From Theropithecus gelada (taxonomy: Eukaryota > Chordata > Mammalia > Primates > Cercopithecidae), in contig NC_037680.1 in the NCBI RefSeq assembly GCF_003255815.1, forward strand, positions 24,830,470-24,894,469: a stretch of 64,000 nucleotides of DNA, in the 5' to 3' direction. The notes under the pieces were generated by a model. That model worked only from the letters and a program-made list of their open reading frames with translations. It was not told the DNA's origin and made no database searches. Positions 35,802 to 45,891 of this stretch are shown here, one piece after another (position 1 is the stretch's first letter; each line of letters starts with the position of its first letter). The translations under genes were made by a program, and so were the position numbers.

Positions 35802-36500
35802 TGACAGTGAAGGAGATCAGACCTACTGACTCCATCTTCCTTCCAACCTTTAAGCTTTTCTTGTTCATTCCTGGGCATAGACTGAGCTAACCTAGAGAAG
35901 GAACTTAGTTTATGGGTGACTCTGTAACAAAATTGATAATAACCCTTTCCTGAAAAGACCCCTATCTTGCCTTGGATCCAGTTTGTCTTTGTGGGACTAA
36001 CAAATTAGCTACAAGATTAGAAATTATGATTTAGGGGTTATGCAGCCTCTGGCTCTAGGAGTCTGAACCTCCCCCAAATTGCTCCTGGAGATAACATCAC
36101 TATTGTAAAACCTAAGATTAATGCTTGAGATATTTTGCAGACCTTGCACTCAGTGGATCAGCTGACACCACCCAGACTGGTAATCTGACTCAATCAGTTC
36201 TGCAATCCCACCCAGAAAGAGAAGACAGCAAAGAAAACCTCACTTCAGTCCCCCTGTGATTGATTCCATCTCCAACCTGGTCAATCAGCACTCCTCACTT
36301 CCAAAGCCCCTACCTGCCAAATTATCTTTGAAAACTCAATTTCTGGAATGCTCTAGGAGACTGATTTGAGTAATAATAAAACTCTGGTCTCCTGTACAGC
36401 TGGCTGTGTCTGAATTACTCTTTTTCCACTGCTATTTCCCTGTCTTGATAAACTGGTTGTGTTTAGGCAGTGGGCAAGGTGAAACCATTGGGTGGTTACA
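35802..36500 (+). mobile_element. 5' LTR of a deleted class I ERV
   Basis: An LTR of about 700 bases. The U3 begins near 'gaaggagatcagacctactg', runs through 'gactgagctaacctagagaa' and 'ctgaaaagacccctatcttg', and leads to a polyadenylation signal AATAAA at 36375-36380. R and U5 follow, ending GGTGGTTACA. A primer-binding site follows directly (36505-36522), which fixes the orientation as plus and the LTR 3' edge. It is a repeat of 36905-37336. The start is soft, and the family name was not assigned. Confidence 0.8.
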
Positions 36501-36904
36501 AATTTGGGAGCTCGTCCAGGATTGCTCTTGGGGATACCTGCCTGTGGTTTGGTAGCCCAATTCCAGCAATGGATTCAGAGGCCAGCCCAAGTGGCTACCT
36601 TGTTTCTTGGACAGGAGGCTGACTCTGGCAATGTCTCTACCAGTGGGGCCCTGCTGACCCAATGTGCATGGATTTAATTGTCATGGAGAAATAGTCCTGG
36701 GGAGACACCCCACAACTGTACCCCTATCACAGGGTATCTGTCTGTAGCCAGAGAGTGGGGTATCTGTCAGTAGTTCCACTATGGGGTGACCTATTCTGTG
36801 AGTATCCTAGGCACTGCCAATTCCTTCTTCTCTCTCCTGATTATTTCTGTAGCCACATTCATTGTGGGATGTCTGTCTCAGTTCAGCTCCTTTGGGGGTT
36901 TCAG
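36501..36904 (+). mobile_element. ERV internal remnant with tRNA-Pro-type primer-binding site
   Basis: About 400 bases between the two LTRs. It opens with TGGGAGCTCGTCCAGGAT (36505-36522), which matches the tRNA-Pro primer-binding site of gammaretrovirus-like ERVs at 16 of 18 positions. No gag, pol or env motif is visible. The remainder is leader-like sequence, so almost the whole coding interior has been deleted. This is a relic with no capacity to express proteins. Confidence 0.8.
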
Positions 36905-37336
36905 CTGAACCTGCCCAAATTGCTCCTGGTGATAACAACATTATAGTAAAATCTAAGAGTAGTACTTGAAATATTTTGCAGATCCTGCTCTCAGTGGATA
37001 AGTGGACACTACCCAGACCAATAATCTGACTCAACCAGTTCTGTGATCTCACCCAGGAAGAGAAGATAGCAAGAAAACCTCACTTCAACTCCCCCTGTGA
37101 TTCCATCCCTAACCTGACCAATCAGCATTCCCCACTTCCTGAACCCCTACTCACCAAATTACCTTTAAAAACTCCAATCCCTGAATGCTTGGGGAGACTG
37201 ATTTGAGTAATAATAAAACTTCGTTCTCCTGCACAGTTGACTCTGCCTGAATTACACTTTCTCTATTGCAGTTCCCCTGTCTTGATAAATCGGCTATGTC
37301 TAGGCAGGGGACAAGGTGAACCCACTGGGCAGTTGC
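36905..37336 (+). mobile_element. 3' LTR of the deleted ERV (U3 truncated)
   Basis: This matches 36065-36500 along its whole length: 'gcccaaattgctcctggtga', the 'caattctgtgatctcaccc'-type block, the AATAAA at 37212-37217, and the end AGTTGCA. It lacks the first 260 or so bases of the 5' LTR's U3, so the interior deletion runs from the leader into the U3 of this LTR. No clean 4-6-base TSD was found between the outer ends. Confidence 0.8.
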
Positions 37337-37749
37337 ACATTCTAAACTTTCATTGTAGTTTCCAAAAGATTTTTTTCCAAAAACATAATTTAAGAATGAA
37401 ACACTTCCCACACCCAAACAACACTTTACTTTTCTTTATTTTACCATTCTGTGTAGATTTTGATGCCCCCTTTTCTTACTTCTTGTCCTTGTCATCTTTG
37501 GAACTGATTTCCCAAATGCTCTACTCTCAGTGTCTCATTCAAATCTCTGTTTCTAATATAAGTCTCAATTCTAGGCCATTTATTCAGTTCTGTAACGATC
37601 AATTCCGTTGTTTCTACTTTATAGGAATTGTGCCCATAGCAATAGCATTATTCTGGGCATTATGTAATTCTCTGTGGATTTAATATTAGTTTGGAGAAAG
37701 ATTCATCCTTGCCACACACATTAATATCAGAAAGGAACTGATGCCTGGT
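37337..37749. other. unassigned DNA
   Basis: Unassigned sequence after the ERV. The plus frame at 37237-37683 overlaps the LTR end and has no domain. Confidence 0.35.
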
Positions 37750-37925
37750 AAGAGCCTGCTCTGCCAACACTGGGCAATGCACATATATTAAGACATTTAG
37801 TTCTCCTGAAAACCATCCCAGATTGATATTATTATCCACACTTCAAAGAAGTGGAAACTGAGAAGTTAAGTGTTTTTCACATAAATACAGAGTTAGTAAG
37901 GGACAGAATTGGAATTTGTCAATGC
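37750..37925 (-). repeat. MIR SINE, minus strand
   Basis: The MIR order in reverse: 'ctgccaacactgggcaatgc', 'ttagttctcctgaaaaccat', 'gatattattatccacacttc', GTGGAAACTGAGAAGTTAAG, and 'cagagttagtaagggacaga'. It is among the best-preserved MIRs in this window. Confidence 0.75.
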
Positions 37926-39829
37926 TATATAAAACAATTCCGCCCTCCAAAGATAAAAAAATAAAAAATGATGTGGTGATTCTCTGTGGAAAGGTAAGTA
38001 CAAATGTTTTTATTTCTCAAGTTAGAAAACTAAAGTACATAGAGGATGTAACCTGACACAGCTGTGCAGTCAAGTATATGTTCCAGTGTGTGCATGTGCT
38101 AATTTATTTCAAGTTAAGCCACATAAATGAAATATGTTAAATAACATACATAAGTAAATAAAAGATGTAAGTTTGAAGTCCATGGATTTTCTAAGTAAAA
38201 TCTCACAGTGGTACTATATAGGCTTACATGGACTATTGTCTACTGAGAGTGATCTAGTCACTGAAATTTCTCAATGGACTAACATCATGTAAACAAAAAC
38301 TCTGGGCTTTATGCTGCCTCCGATTCATTTTTGATATTACTTATTTAGAACATTCAATGTTCTCTTTCTCCTTGGAGACATCTGGCTTCAGACCCAGTAG
38401 TTCTTCCCCTAGGCAGAGTCAGGAAATCTATATGATACTCTGTAAAGCATTGTACACAAGAGACATAACTTCAGGCAAATGATTTTAGGAAACCAGATCA
38501 TCAAATGAACACACAAAAAATAAATCATCCCAAAACTTCAAAATTCTTCCTGAAGATTAATCCTCTGGCTTCACAATTGTAAGTCAATTTCCAAAGGTAA
38601 ATGCTCCTGGATAAGATATAAGATCTAGTTTACATCCTTGGGATAAAACGGAGAAAGGTTGAAAACATGGGGATAGTCTCTGGTCCTTGATTTAAAATAA
38701 GATAGGCAATTGGGAAGAACAGAAGAAGCCCTGATTGTACCAATAATCAAAGTTGCTCACTTGATAGTTTTTCTTAAAGTGGGCCCAAATCCCAGATACT
38801 GAAAATAAACTAGTCAGTCATCTTCCCCCCAGAAAAATGACTTAGATAGATACCCACTTGCCAGGGCTTAAAATATATCAAGCAGGAAATTTTATAAACT
38901 ATCCTTTCAGTCTATGGTGTTAGCTTTCACTCTACTGGGTTTATAATTGTGTGTGTCAGGGGTGAGTTTGCATAGCTATAGGCATCTACTTTTGAGAATT
39001 TGCTTTAATGACATAGGAGTCAATGATGAAAAGCAGGCTTTAAGAAAGATGTGGAATCTTGGATAAATGTGGAAAGATCCAATGCAAATTGGTGTGTCCC
39101 GAGGGTTAAAAAAATCATGAACACATATTGTTTAATAATTTTGAGTGTCTTATTGATAGTAAAAATGAATGAGTGAGAAAGTAAGAAAAACAATGTGGGT
39201 ACCAAGTAAAATATGAACTCACAGTTTATTCCAGAAAACTTTTAAAGCTGAGTATATTTACCATTCTGTTTAAACGGGAGGAAAGGGCTTAAGTATGTTG
39301 TAATACACCAAACACTTCAGGGAAATGGAAAATACCATATCAGATAAGGGAACACAGGTAAATTGTTTCCTCTGGTGAGCTGTAGCCCTTGAAAGCTCAT
39401 TTATGTTCTCACTAAGGTGAAACATAAGTTTTAGAGAAATATAAATATCTATGTGTATGTAACACACTTCCAACCAGAAAAAAGACCCAGTCCGTGTGTG
39501 TGAGATGAATTATACTGATGTCTGTTATAAATCCCTAACATAGCTCATGAGATCAATTAAGATGTTCAAGCAGCTACAAAAAGGATGATTGAGGCAAATG
39601 GTAACATCAGGATGACCATATGGTAAGGGGAAACTAGAACTGTTTGGACGTAAAATGAGAGCCATCGGAATTCCAGTTACAATCATGCACTACACAGCGA
39701 GGAGATAGCAGAATGAGGCAGCCAAGAAAAATACTAGATGAAGAACAGTTTGTGCAGTGATAAAGACAAACTAGCTTGTGTTTCCAAGTCAATAAACAGG
39801 TGGTAGGGACAGAGGGTGACATCATCTGT
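37926..39829. other. unassigned DNA
   Basis: About 1.9 kb without a recognised repeat or gene. Short open frames (39020-39205 and 39270-39473 minus, and others) show no domain. Confidence 0.4.
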
Positions 39830-40270
39830 GCCTGCTCTCTTTCCCTCTCCTAGACCAAGAGCCTCATGGTTTACTGCGGGGCCAGGTATTTGTCAGACAA
39901 GTCGCTTTTGGATTTTTAAGTAATGACAGAGGCTTGTTGGGGAGTGTTTAGCCGAGGGGAAAGCTATTTCTTAAATGAGACCATCAAAGGTTGTATTCCC
40001 CTTGCTTTTCTCAGGAGCAGAGCACATTAATTGTGTGGTTCTATCTATGTTCTAGGACAATTTCTCTCAGTGCTGCCCAGTGGGCTGTGCAATGACAAAC
40101 CATCATCACCACAGGATACAATGGCCTTTGGAAAATGTAGCTCACCTAGAAATGCATTATCAGGTGATAACAGCCTTGCCGGCTCATGTCACCCCAGTAG
40201 TAAAGTTTAAAAGGCTTTCAATGTTGAGATTTTCTTCAAAGTGCTAAACTGTGATAGGCAATTTAGCCTA
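39830..40270. other. repeat-free, GC-balanced stretch (candidate conserved non-coding element)
   Basis: This stretch lacks repeat motifs, homopolymer runs and simple repeats, and has more balanced base composition than its flanks. Such segments within repeat-rich deserts are often the conserved ones. There is no coding frame of note, and the function is unknown. Confidence 0.25.
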
Positions 40271-40564
40271 ACTTTTCACAGCAGTCCTAAATCTATATTT
40301 ACTAATGATTTCATCATGTGTTGAAAGGAATATACTTTGAAAATCTTCATCAATTAAGGATATTGAAGCATAAGAGCTTAACCCAGCCCTCTAGATGGAA
40401 TGTCTTTTGAAAAATACACTAATCTTTTGATTCACAAATAATGAAGCCAAAGTGAATATATTTTAGCTGTCTGAGGCTAAATGAAAATCTCACACCAGAG
40501 AACACTTCACGATAAACTAAGAGAAAAACAGTAAGTCTTCATAAGATGCTGAGCCAGAAGAGCA
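40271..40564. other. unassigned DNA
   Basis: Nothing recognised. Confidence 0.35.
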
Positions 40565-40785
40565 CTGTGTTTAGGAACACAAGTTTTAAAGCAAGCTCTG
40601 GAACTTTATATGTGACATCAGGCAAAGGACTTAACCTCTCTGCACATGGATTCACACATCTTCAAAATAGGTATAATTATTGAATCTCTCGTAAGTTGGT
40701 TGTGAGGATCAGATGATATAAAGCATGCAATGTGCTTAATGCAATATTTGCTATATAGCAAATGTTTAGTAAATATTACTCATCA
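40565..40785 (+). repeat. MIR SINE, plus strand
   Basis: A nearly complete MIR in forward order: 'gcaagctctggaactttata', GACATCAGGCAAAGGACTTAACCTCTCTGC in outline, 'tcttcaaaataggtataatt', GTTGGTTGTGAGGATCAGATG, and a 'tagcaaatgtttagtaaata' end. The conserved core TTAACCTCTCTG is exact. Confidence 0.85.
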
Positions 40786-40896
40786 TTAACGAAAATGAAA
40801 CAAGTGAGAAGAGACAGGAGAGTTCTGCTTTATTGCAAGTGGAAAAATGCAAGAAAAACAGTGGCTTTCAGTATTAGTGTGCTTAAGAATCACCCA

Positions 40897-41018
40897 GCCT
40901 GGCGTGGTGGCTCGTGCCTATAATCCCAGCACTTTGGGAGGTCGAGGAAAGTGGATTGCTGGAGCCCAGAAGTTCAAGACCAGCCTGGATAATATAGAGG
41001 AACCCTGCCTCTACTTTT
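40897..41018 (+). mobile_element. Alu left-monomer fragment (FLAM-like), plus strand
   Basis: GCCTGGCGTGGTGGCTCGTGCC through 'agaccagcctggataatata' to a CTCTACTTTTTG end, after which the sequence leaves Alu. It is a single-arm or truncated element, and no TSD was identified. Confidence 0.8.
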
Positions 41019-41730
41019 TGAAGACTTTGGGGAATACTTGAATGTTTTGGAGCAAAGAGTTAATACCTTCTTGGCTTAGAAAGATGGTATTGCAAAGTAT
41101 GCATTGGGACAGACAGTAACTAGAGAGAAAAACTAGTTTGGAGATCATTGTGGTTAGACAGGCAAAAGATGATGAATTTAGGTCTCCATAAAGTAGATGG
41201 ACAGACAGATATAGATGAAAGAAACACTACAGAAAACTAAGCAACTATAATGGGGGGTAGGAAGAAAAATTATGTTTTTGGCCTAGAAGATTTTATAAAA
41301 GATGGTGTAATAAATGAAACAGAAAACCCCCAAGGAAGAAGCATTGTCAGTGTGGAGGTGGAAATGTAAGGGCCAATGAATTCTGTTCACATGTCCATGG
41401 CACATCTATGCAAAAATGTTCAACAGGCAATGGGAAGTACAAATCAGAAACAAGAAAGATCGTCTTCCAGCTGGTAAGTGTAATTTTTGCTAAACCACGT
41501 AGATGTCAAACCATGGAAAGAGAAAAACACACACATGCATTTGACTTTTGAGCATGGAATTTAAGTCAGTAGTACTTAAAAATGTGTTTTGGGGAAGAGA
41601 AGTGAGGCTATGAGAGAGCGAATAGGTAGATTCTGTAATAATAAGAAGAAGAAGGCAGGGCTGTCGAAGCTGTGGACGAATTGCATGCAGGATGTTTGAA
41701 CAGAAAGTCATCAGAAAAGAGGTCATTGTG
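41019..41730. other. unassigned DNA
   Basis: No feature recognised except the left TSD copy of the next Alu (about 41716-41730). Confidence 0.35.
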
Positions 41731-42038
41731 ACCATGGGCAGTGGCTCATACCTGTAATCCTAGCACTTTGGGAGGCAGAGGCAGGAGGATCATTTGAGGT
41801 CAGGAGTTCGAGACCAACTCAGGCAACATGGTGAAACCCCATCTATATTAAAAATACAAAAAAAAAGTAACTGGGTGTGGTGGTGCACACCTGTAATCTC
41901 AGTTACAAGGGAGGCTGAGTCAGGAGAATCACTTGAACCTGGGAGATGCAGGATGCAGTGAGCCTGTATCACACCACTGCGTTCCAGCCTGGGTGACAGA
42001 GTGAGGTTCTAAAAAAAAAAAAAAAAGAAAAGAAAGGA
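41731..42038 (+). mobile_element. AluS/J SINE, plus strand
   Basis: A full-length Alu from ACCATGGGCAGTGGCTC to an A tail with GAAAAGAAAGG. A TSD of about 15 bases (AAAGAGGTCATTGTG upstream at 41716-41730, AAAAGGCCATTGTG downstream at 42039-42052) has one or two differences, in keeping with an older copy. The start has lost the canonical GGCCGGGCGC. Confidence 0.93.
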
Positions 42039-42052
42039 AAAAGGCCATTGTG

Positions 42053-44687
42053 TTGTGTTTGGCTATTAGGAATGTTACTTGACCAATAGCAATGCAAAAT
42101 TAATAGTATGAATTAACTTCCTAATAACCTCAGCCATTAATTTTTATTAAAGAAATGAAGACTATTTGGGGAATATGAGAACAATTTATTATCCTCATTG
42201 TCATAGTTATAAGTTTAAACCTTTGTTTTTATTTTTAAAACTCCTTGAATATAATGTTCTGTATTGGACAATTCATAAACACTGTTTTCTAGTTTTCAGT
42301 TTTCAGAATCATTATATTTAACAAGCACAGAAGATATTACTGTGCTTACAAAGATGCAAGAGTTACCAATTTTGTGACTTCAACATTATGGAATGATGAG
42401 AGTAGTGGGATAAAGGAGGGAGGGAACAAACTGGAGCGAAGCATAGGTATGCTAATTTCCTCATTTTACATGCTTGGTAATTCAGGAGATACCATTGACA
42501 ATTTGGAAAATAGTTTAAATGTATCATTTGACATTATAAAAAGGCATCTGCCACTTCAAGATGACTGAACACATATGTGTTCACATATCCTTCAGAGCCA
42601 ATGAAAGGCAAGGCCTGAAGTACAAAAATGTGATAACTCATTACAGAAAAGAGAATAGGTAAAAGGTATTCATGAGTAGATGAAGATTTTCAATTTATTC
42701 TTAGACAAGTTAAAGTGGGTAGGTCAGAAGAAGTTACAACCCAGAACATACTTTGATAAGCTTACTTTTCTGTGAGAATCCCAGGAGAACTTTAAATATG
42801 AAGTTTGTAGATCTGATGAAGAACAGAAGTGAAAAGTGGAGCTGAGAAGAACATTAGTTTAAAATCTATATGGGGAAAAATTAGTGTCTTCTTACTCTCT
42901 TATTTCTATGCAGAGAAGGAAGCAGGTTGGCTTCATCCCACAGGTAAATTATAAATGAGTAAATACATAAAAAATATTATTATTTGGGTAGTTACAAATA
43001 ACTTGGAGAACTTTAGTGTGGGTGCTGTTTCGCCAGGACAAAGCCTTTTGAAAATTGGAATATAAGTGTTCCAGGCTGAAAGCCAGCTCCTTCCTCATCC
43101 ATCTCCAAACAAAACCTGAGACTGTATCGTTACTTCCAGCCGTATTTCTCTCACATGGGTGATGACTATTATGGAATTTATCTACTTGCAAAATAGCAGA
43201 GGAAACTCACATTTCTTAAATCTTAAATATAAATGGACTGTCAAGAATCTCTAGATACACACCAAAAATCCAACAAAATGGAAGCGAATAAAAAAAAACC
43301 TGATCTTTGAAAAAAATAATTTTTGAACTAGAAAACAGAAAAGAGCTTTAAAAATGAATAACTTTATGACTATATCAAAATAGTTTTTATTAAAAACATC
43401 ATACACATAGACTAAAAATAACACCATAAGAGGCATAATGGTAGAACAGAAACAGGTCTTTCCACAAACTAAAGAATACATCTTCAATTTAAAGAGGCCC
43501 GCCGCATGCCCACGAAAGTGAATGAAAGATTCATCTTTAACTTCCAAGAAATAAATTTTAAAAAGTACCTGTTTTTCAATTACAGCTTTGGATTCTAGAA
43601 GATGGTGATGCAAATTCTACAAAATTTTAAAGGGAAATTAATTTGATTATCGTATTCAATACCCAGCAAATCTATCAGACTTTTGTGAGAGGACAGAACA
43701 CTTTTAGATATATGAAAATAGAATCTTTTCCTTTCAGGTAATTTAAACAGTTTGTTGAGCTATACTAAATTAAACAAGGAAGCATATGAAGAGATTGGAA
43801 AATATATAATGTAGAAAAGAGTAGATTTCCAGCATGTTACGTGTGTGGCAGGCCTAGAGAGAGAGAGAAAAAAAAAGTCCAGATTGAAACAGGAAGACTG
43901 AAAAATTCATGGGAAACGTTTCACATAAACGGAGAATATGCAAAAGCTAGAATAATTGAGAGCTGGAACCACAAAGTTCGAGACAAAAGTTAAATTAAAA
44001 GGTCACCCCACTGTGGGGAAAAAGAAAAATTTTATGGGAAGATCTGTGTAAGAAAGAAGTAAAATCATTATCCAAATACCAGGTGAAATATATGGTATAA
44101 GTTTGAGCAATTAATAGTTTAAGTAAATGGAATCCACTCAACTTGGTAAGCTTGAACCACGAATATTCTCCTTGGAGAAGAAAATGGATCCATAGCAGTA
44201 GAAATATATTAGTATTTCTCACTACTTCACCCAACAAGGAACATCATATAGAGTGTCGAAATGATGTAAATGCTATTTAGTGACTTTAACTTTTTGGTCA
44301 ATTTTTGCACACAGCACAAATGGCCTGGTTACGTTTCATGTAACGTAACTTAAATGCTAAAATCATAATAAATTTGTTCAGTTGACCAAGAAAGTAGAGT
44401 AAGTATGCCATCTGGTATAACCTTAATAAATATTTGGTAGTTTGGAAATATTTTGTTATAATAGAAATATAACTCTTATGTGAATGCTGTTATTCATAAA
44501 TATTTATATTAAAAGAAAAGTCAATAAAATTATAGGTAACTTTGACCTCCAGGTGTCTCAGTGGCATAAAGATCATACAAGCAGTTAATAAAAGCATGTA
44601 TATAGCATGTAGTTTATATGGTTAATTAACCTATATGCTAAACTTGCATGTATTATGTGTTGGACTTGTAAGGATTACAAATTCTAT

Positions 44688-44690
<3 letters not shown>
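42053..44690. other. unassigned DNA
   Basis: About 2.6 kb with no confident repeat. The part near 43490-43760 has a faint L1-interior look ('tacccagcaaatctatcaga') that I could not confirm. The minus frame at 43251-43613 (120 codons) is Phe-rich and hydrophobic but has no recognisable family and sits in AT-rich DNA, so it is probably chance. Confidence 0.4.
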
Positions 44691-44735
<45 letters not shown>

Positions 44736-44740
44736 TATAT
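44691..44740. repeat. (AT)n microsatellite
   Basis: About 17 uninterrupted AT units, then ACACAC and five further AT units. A perfectly alternating AT tract of this size is hypervariable and able to extrude a cruciform. Confidence 0.95.
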
Positions 44741-44849
44741 GAATGACAATATTTTGGTTTATATTTTAGTAAGCACCTTGTCACATTTAATCCTCAATCT
44801 ATCCATGTTATAATGCTTGAAAGATTTTACATGTGAAAACATGCTTTTC

Positions 44850-44893
44850 TTTTTTTTTTTTTTTTTTTTTTTTTGAGACGGAGTCTCGCGCTG
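44850..44893 (-). mobile_element. extremely 5'-truncated AluY stub
   Basis: About 25 T followed by only GAGACGGAGTCTCGCGCTG, i.e. the last 19 or so bases of an Alu in reverse, then an abrupt change to LTR sequence. It is explained best as an insertion that aborted almost at once, or as an Alu deleted together with the LTR edge. No TSD could be matched. Confidence 0.8.
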
Positions 44894-45585
44894 TGTCTAT
44901 ATATTATAAATCAAAGAAAATGACTGAGGTGAGTCTCAATCATTTTAGAGGTTTATTTTGCCAAGGTTGAAGATGCACCAAGGAAAGCATAACACAAAAT
45001 CACAGAAACATCTGTGATCCTGCTTTTTCCAAAGAGAGTCTAAGGATTTCAATATTTAAAGGGAAAAAGGTGGAGGGGGGGGCAGTAGGGGAAATAAGAA
45101 AGAAAAAAAGATGGGGAGGGTAGATAAAAGGAGCAATTTGTTGCATTCTTTTAAGGTTTTTATCAGCCTTCACTGAATCCACACGTTACAAATGAAAGGA
45201 GGGGGTTGAGGAATAGTCAATTATGCATTTGTCTCTTGCTCAGTGAATTTGCAGTTTTACATAAGATAAAGTAAACATAGAATGGAGGAAGCAGTCAAAC
45301 ATGCATTTGTCTCAGGTGAATGGAGTAATGACTCCTAGTCCTGTCCTTGTCCCATATAAGCTATTAATGTATATTGTCAGGGTAAAATTCAACAGGACTG
45401 TTTCACAGAATCTTGGAACCACAAGAAATTATTTTTTGAGCAAATTGTGAGGGAGGCCCCTTGGGGAAGTATGTAGCCTTTTATCTTTGCAGCTATCTAT
45501 TTAGGAACAAAATAGGAGGCAGTTTTGCTTTATTTGTTTCCTAAGCTTGACTATTCTCTTTGGCATAGTGAGTTTCAAATTGTAA
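44894..45585 (-). mobile_element. ERV class I LTR (MER4-group-like), minus strand
   Basis: The interval starts with TGTCTATATATTATAAATC and matches the reversed 3' part of a class I LTR: TCTCAATCATTTTAGAGG, then TTTATT (an AATAAA polyadenylation signal on the minus strand, 44952-44957), 'ttttgccaaggttgaagatg', 'aggagcaatttgttgcattc', 'caaacatgcatttgtctcag' and 'gcagttttgctttatttgtt' near the far end. It is a solo LTR as far as the window shows. A second G-rich run lies at 45075-45082. Assignment to the exact family needs a library search. Confidence 0.65.
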
Positions 45586-45659
45586 GATATTTATGTTATT
45601 TTTACAACGCATATGTAATATATCACTTACAGTACACCTTACATACTCTCCATGCTGTA

Positions 45660-45850
45660 GTGGGAAGCACAGGACTTGGGGTAATGCACACAGGATTTGG
45701 AATGAGATAACATTAGGTATGGATCCTGATTACACCGCCTTTTAACCGTATGAACTTAAGTTTACTTTGCTTTTCTGAGTGTTATTTTCACACCTGTAAA
45801 ATAAGGATAATAGCACCTATCTTAAAGTTTCATTGTAAGAATTAGACTGG
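45660..45850 (+). repeat. MIR SINE, plus strand
   Basis: MIR in forward order: 'agcacaggacttggggtaat', 'atggatcctgattacaccgc', 'aaccgtatgaacttaagttt', 'cacctgtaaaataaggataa' and TAGCACCTATCTTAAAG. A nearby short ATCA tetranucleotide run (45871-45891) follows. Confidence 0.75.
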
Positions 45851-45891
45851 TTTTGGCCAATGAAAAGGTAAAATCAATCAATCAATCAATA

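Noticed and set aside
36505..36522. Considered as a tRNA gene fragment
   Set aside because: It is only the 18-base primer-binding site complementary to a tRNA 3' end, placed exactly after an LTR; no tRNA body, A box or B box.
37237..37683. 148-codon plus frame, the longest in the window
   Set aside because: Begins in the ERV LTR 3' end and continues into unassigned DNA; no recognisable domain and no start context.
43251..43613. 120-codon minus-strand hydrophobic frame, candidate membrane protein
   Set aside because: Phe/Leu-rich composition follows from AT-rich DNA; no family motif, signal or splice context, and no evidence of constraint.
45871..45891. ATCA tetranucleotide run as a microsatellite
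   Set aside because: Only about four to five units; too short to annotate separately.
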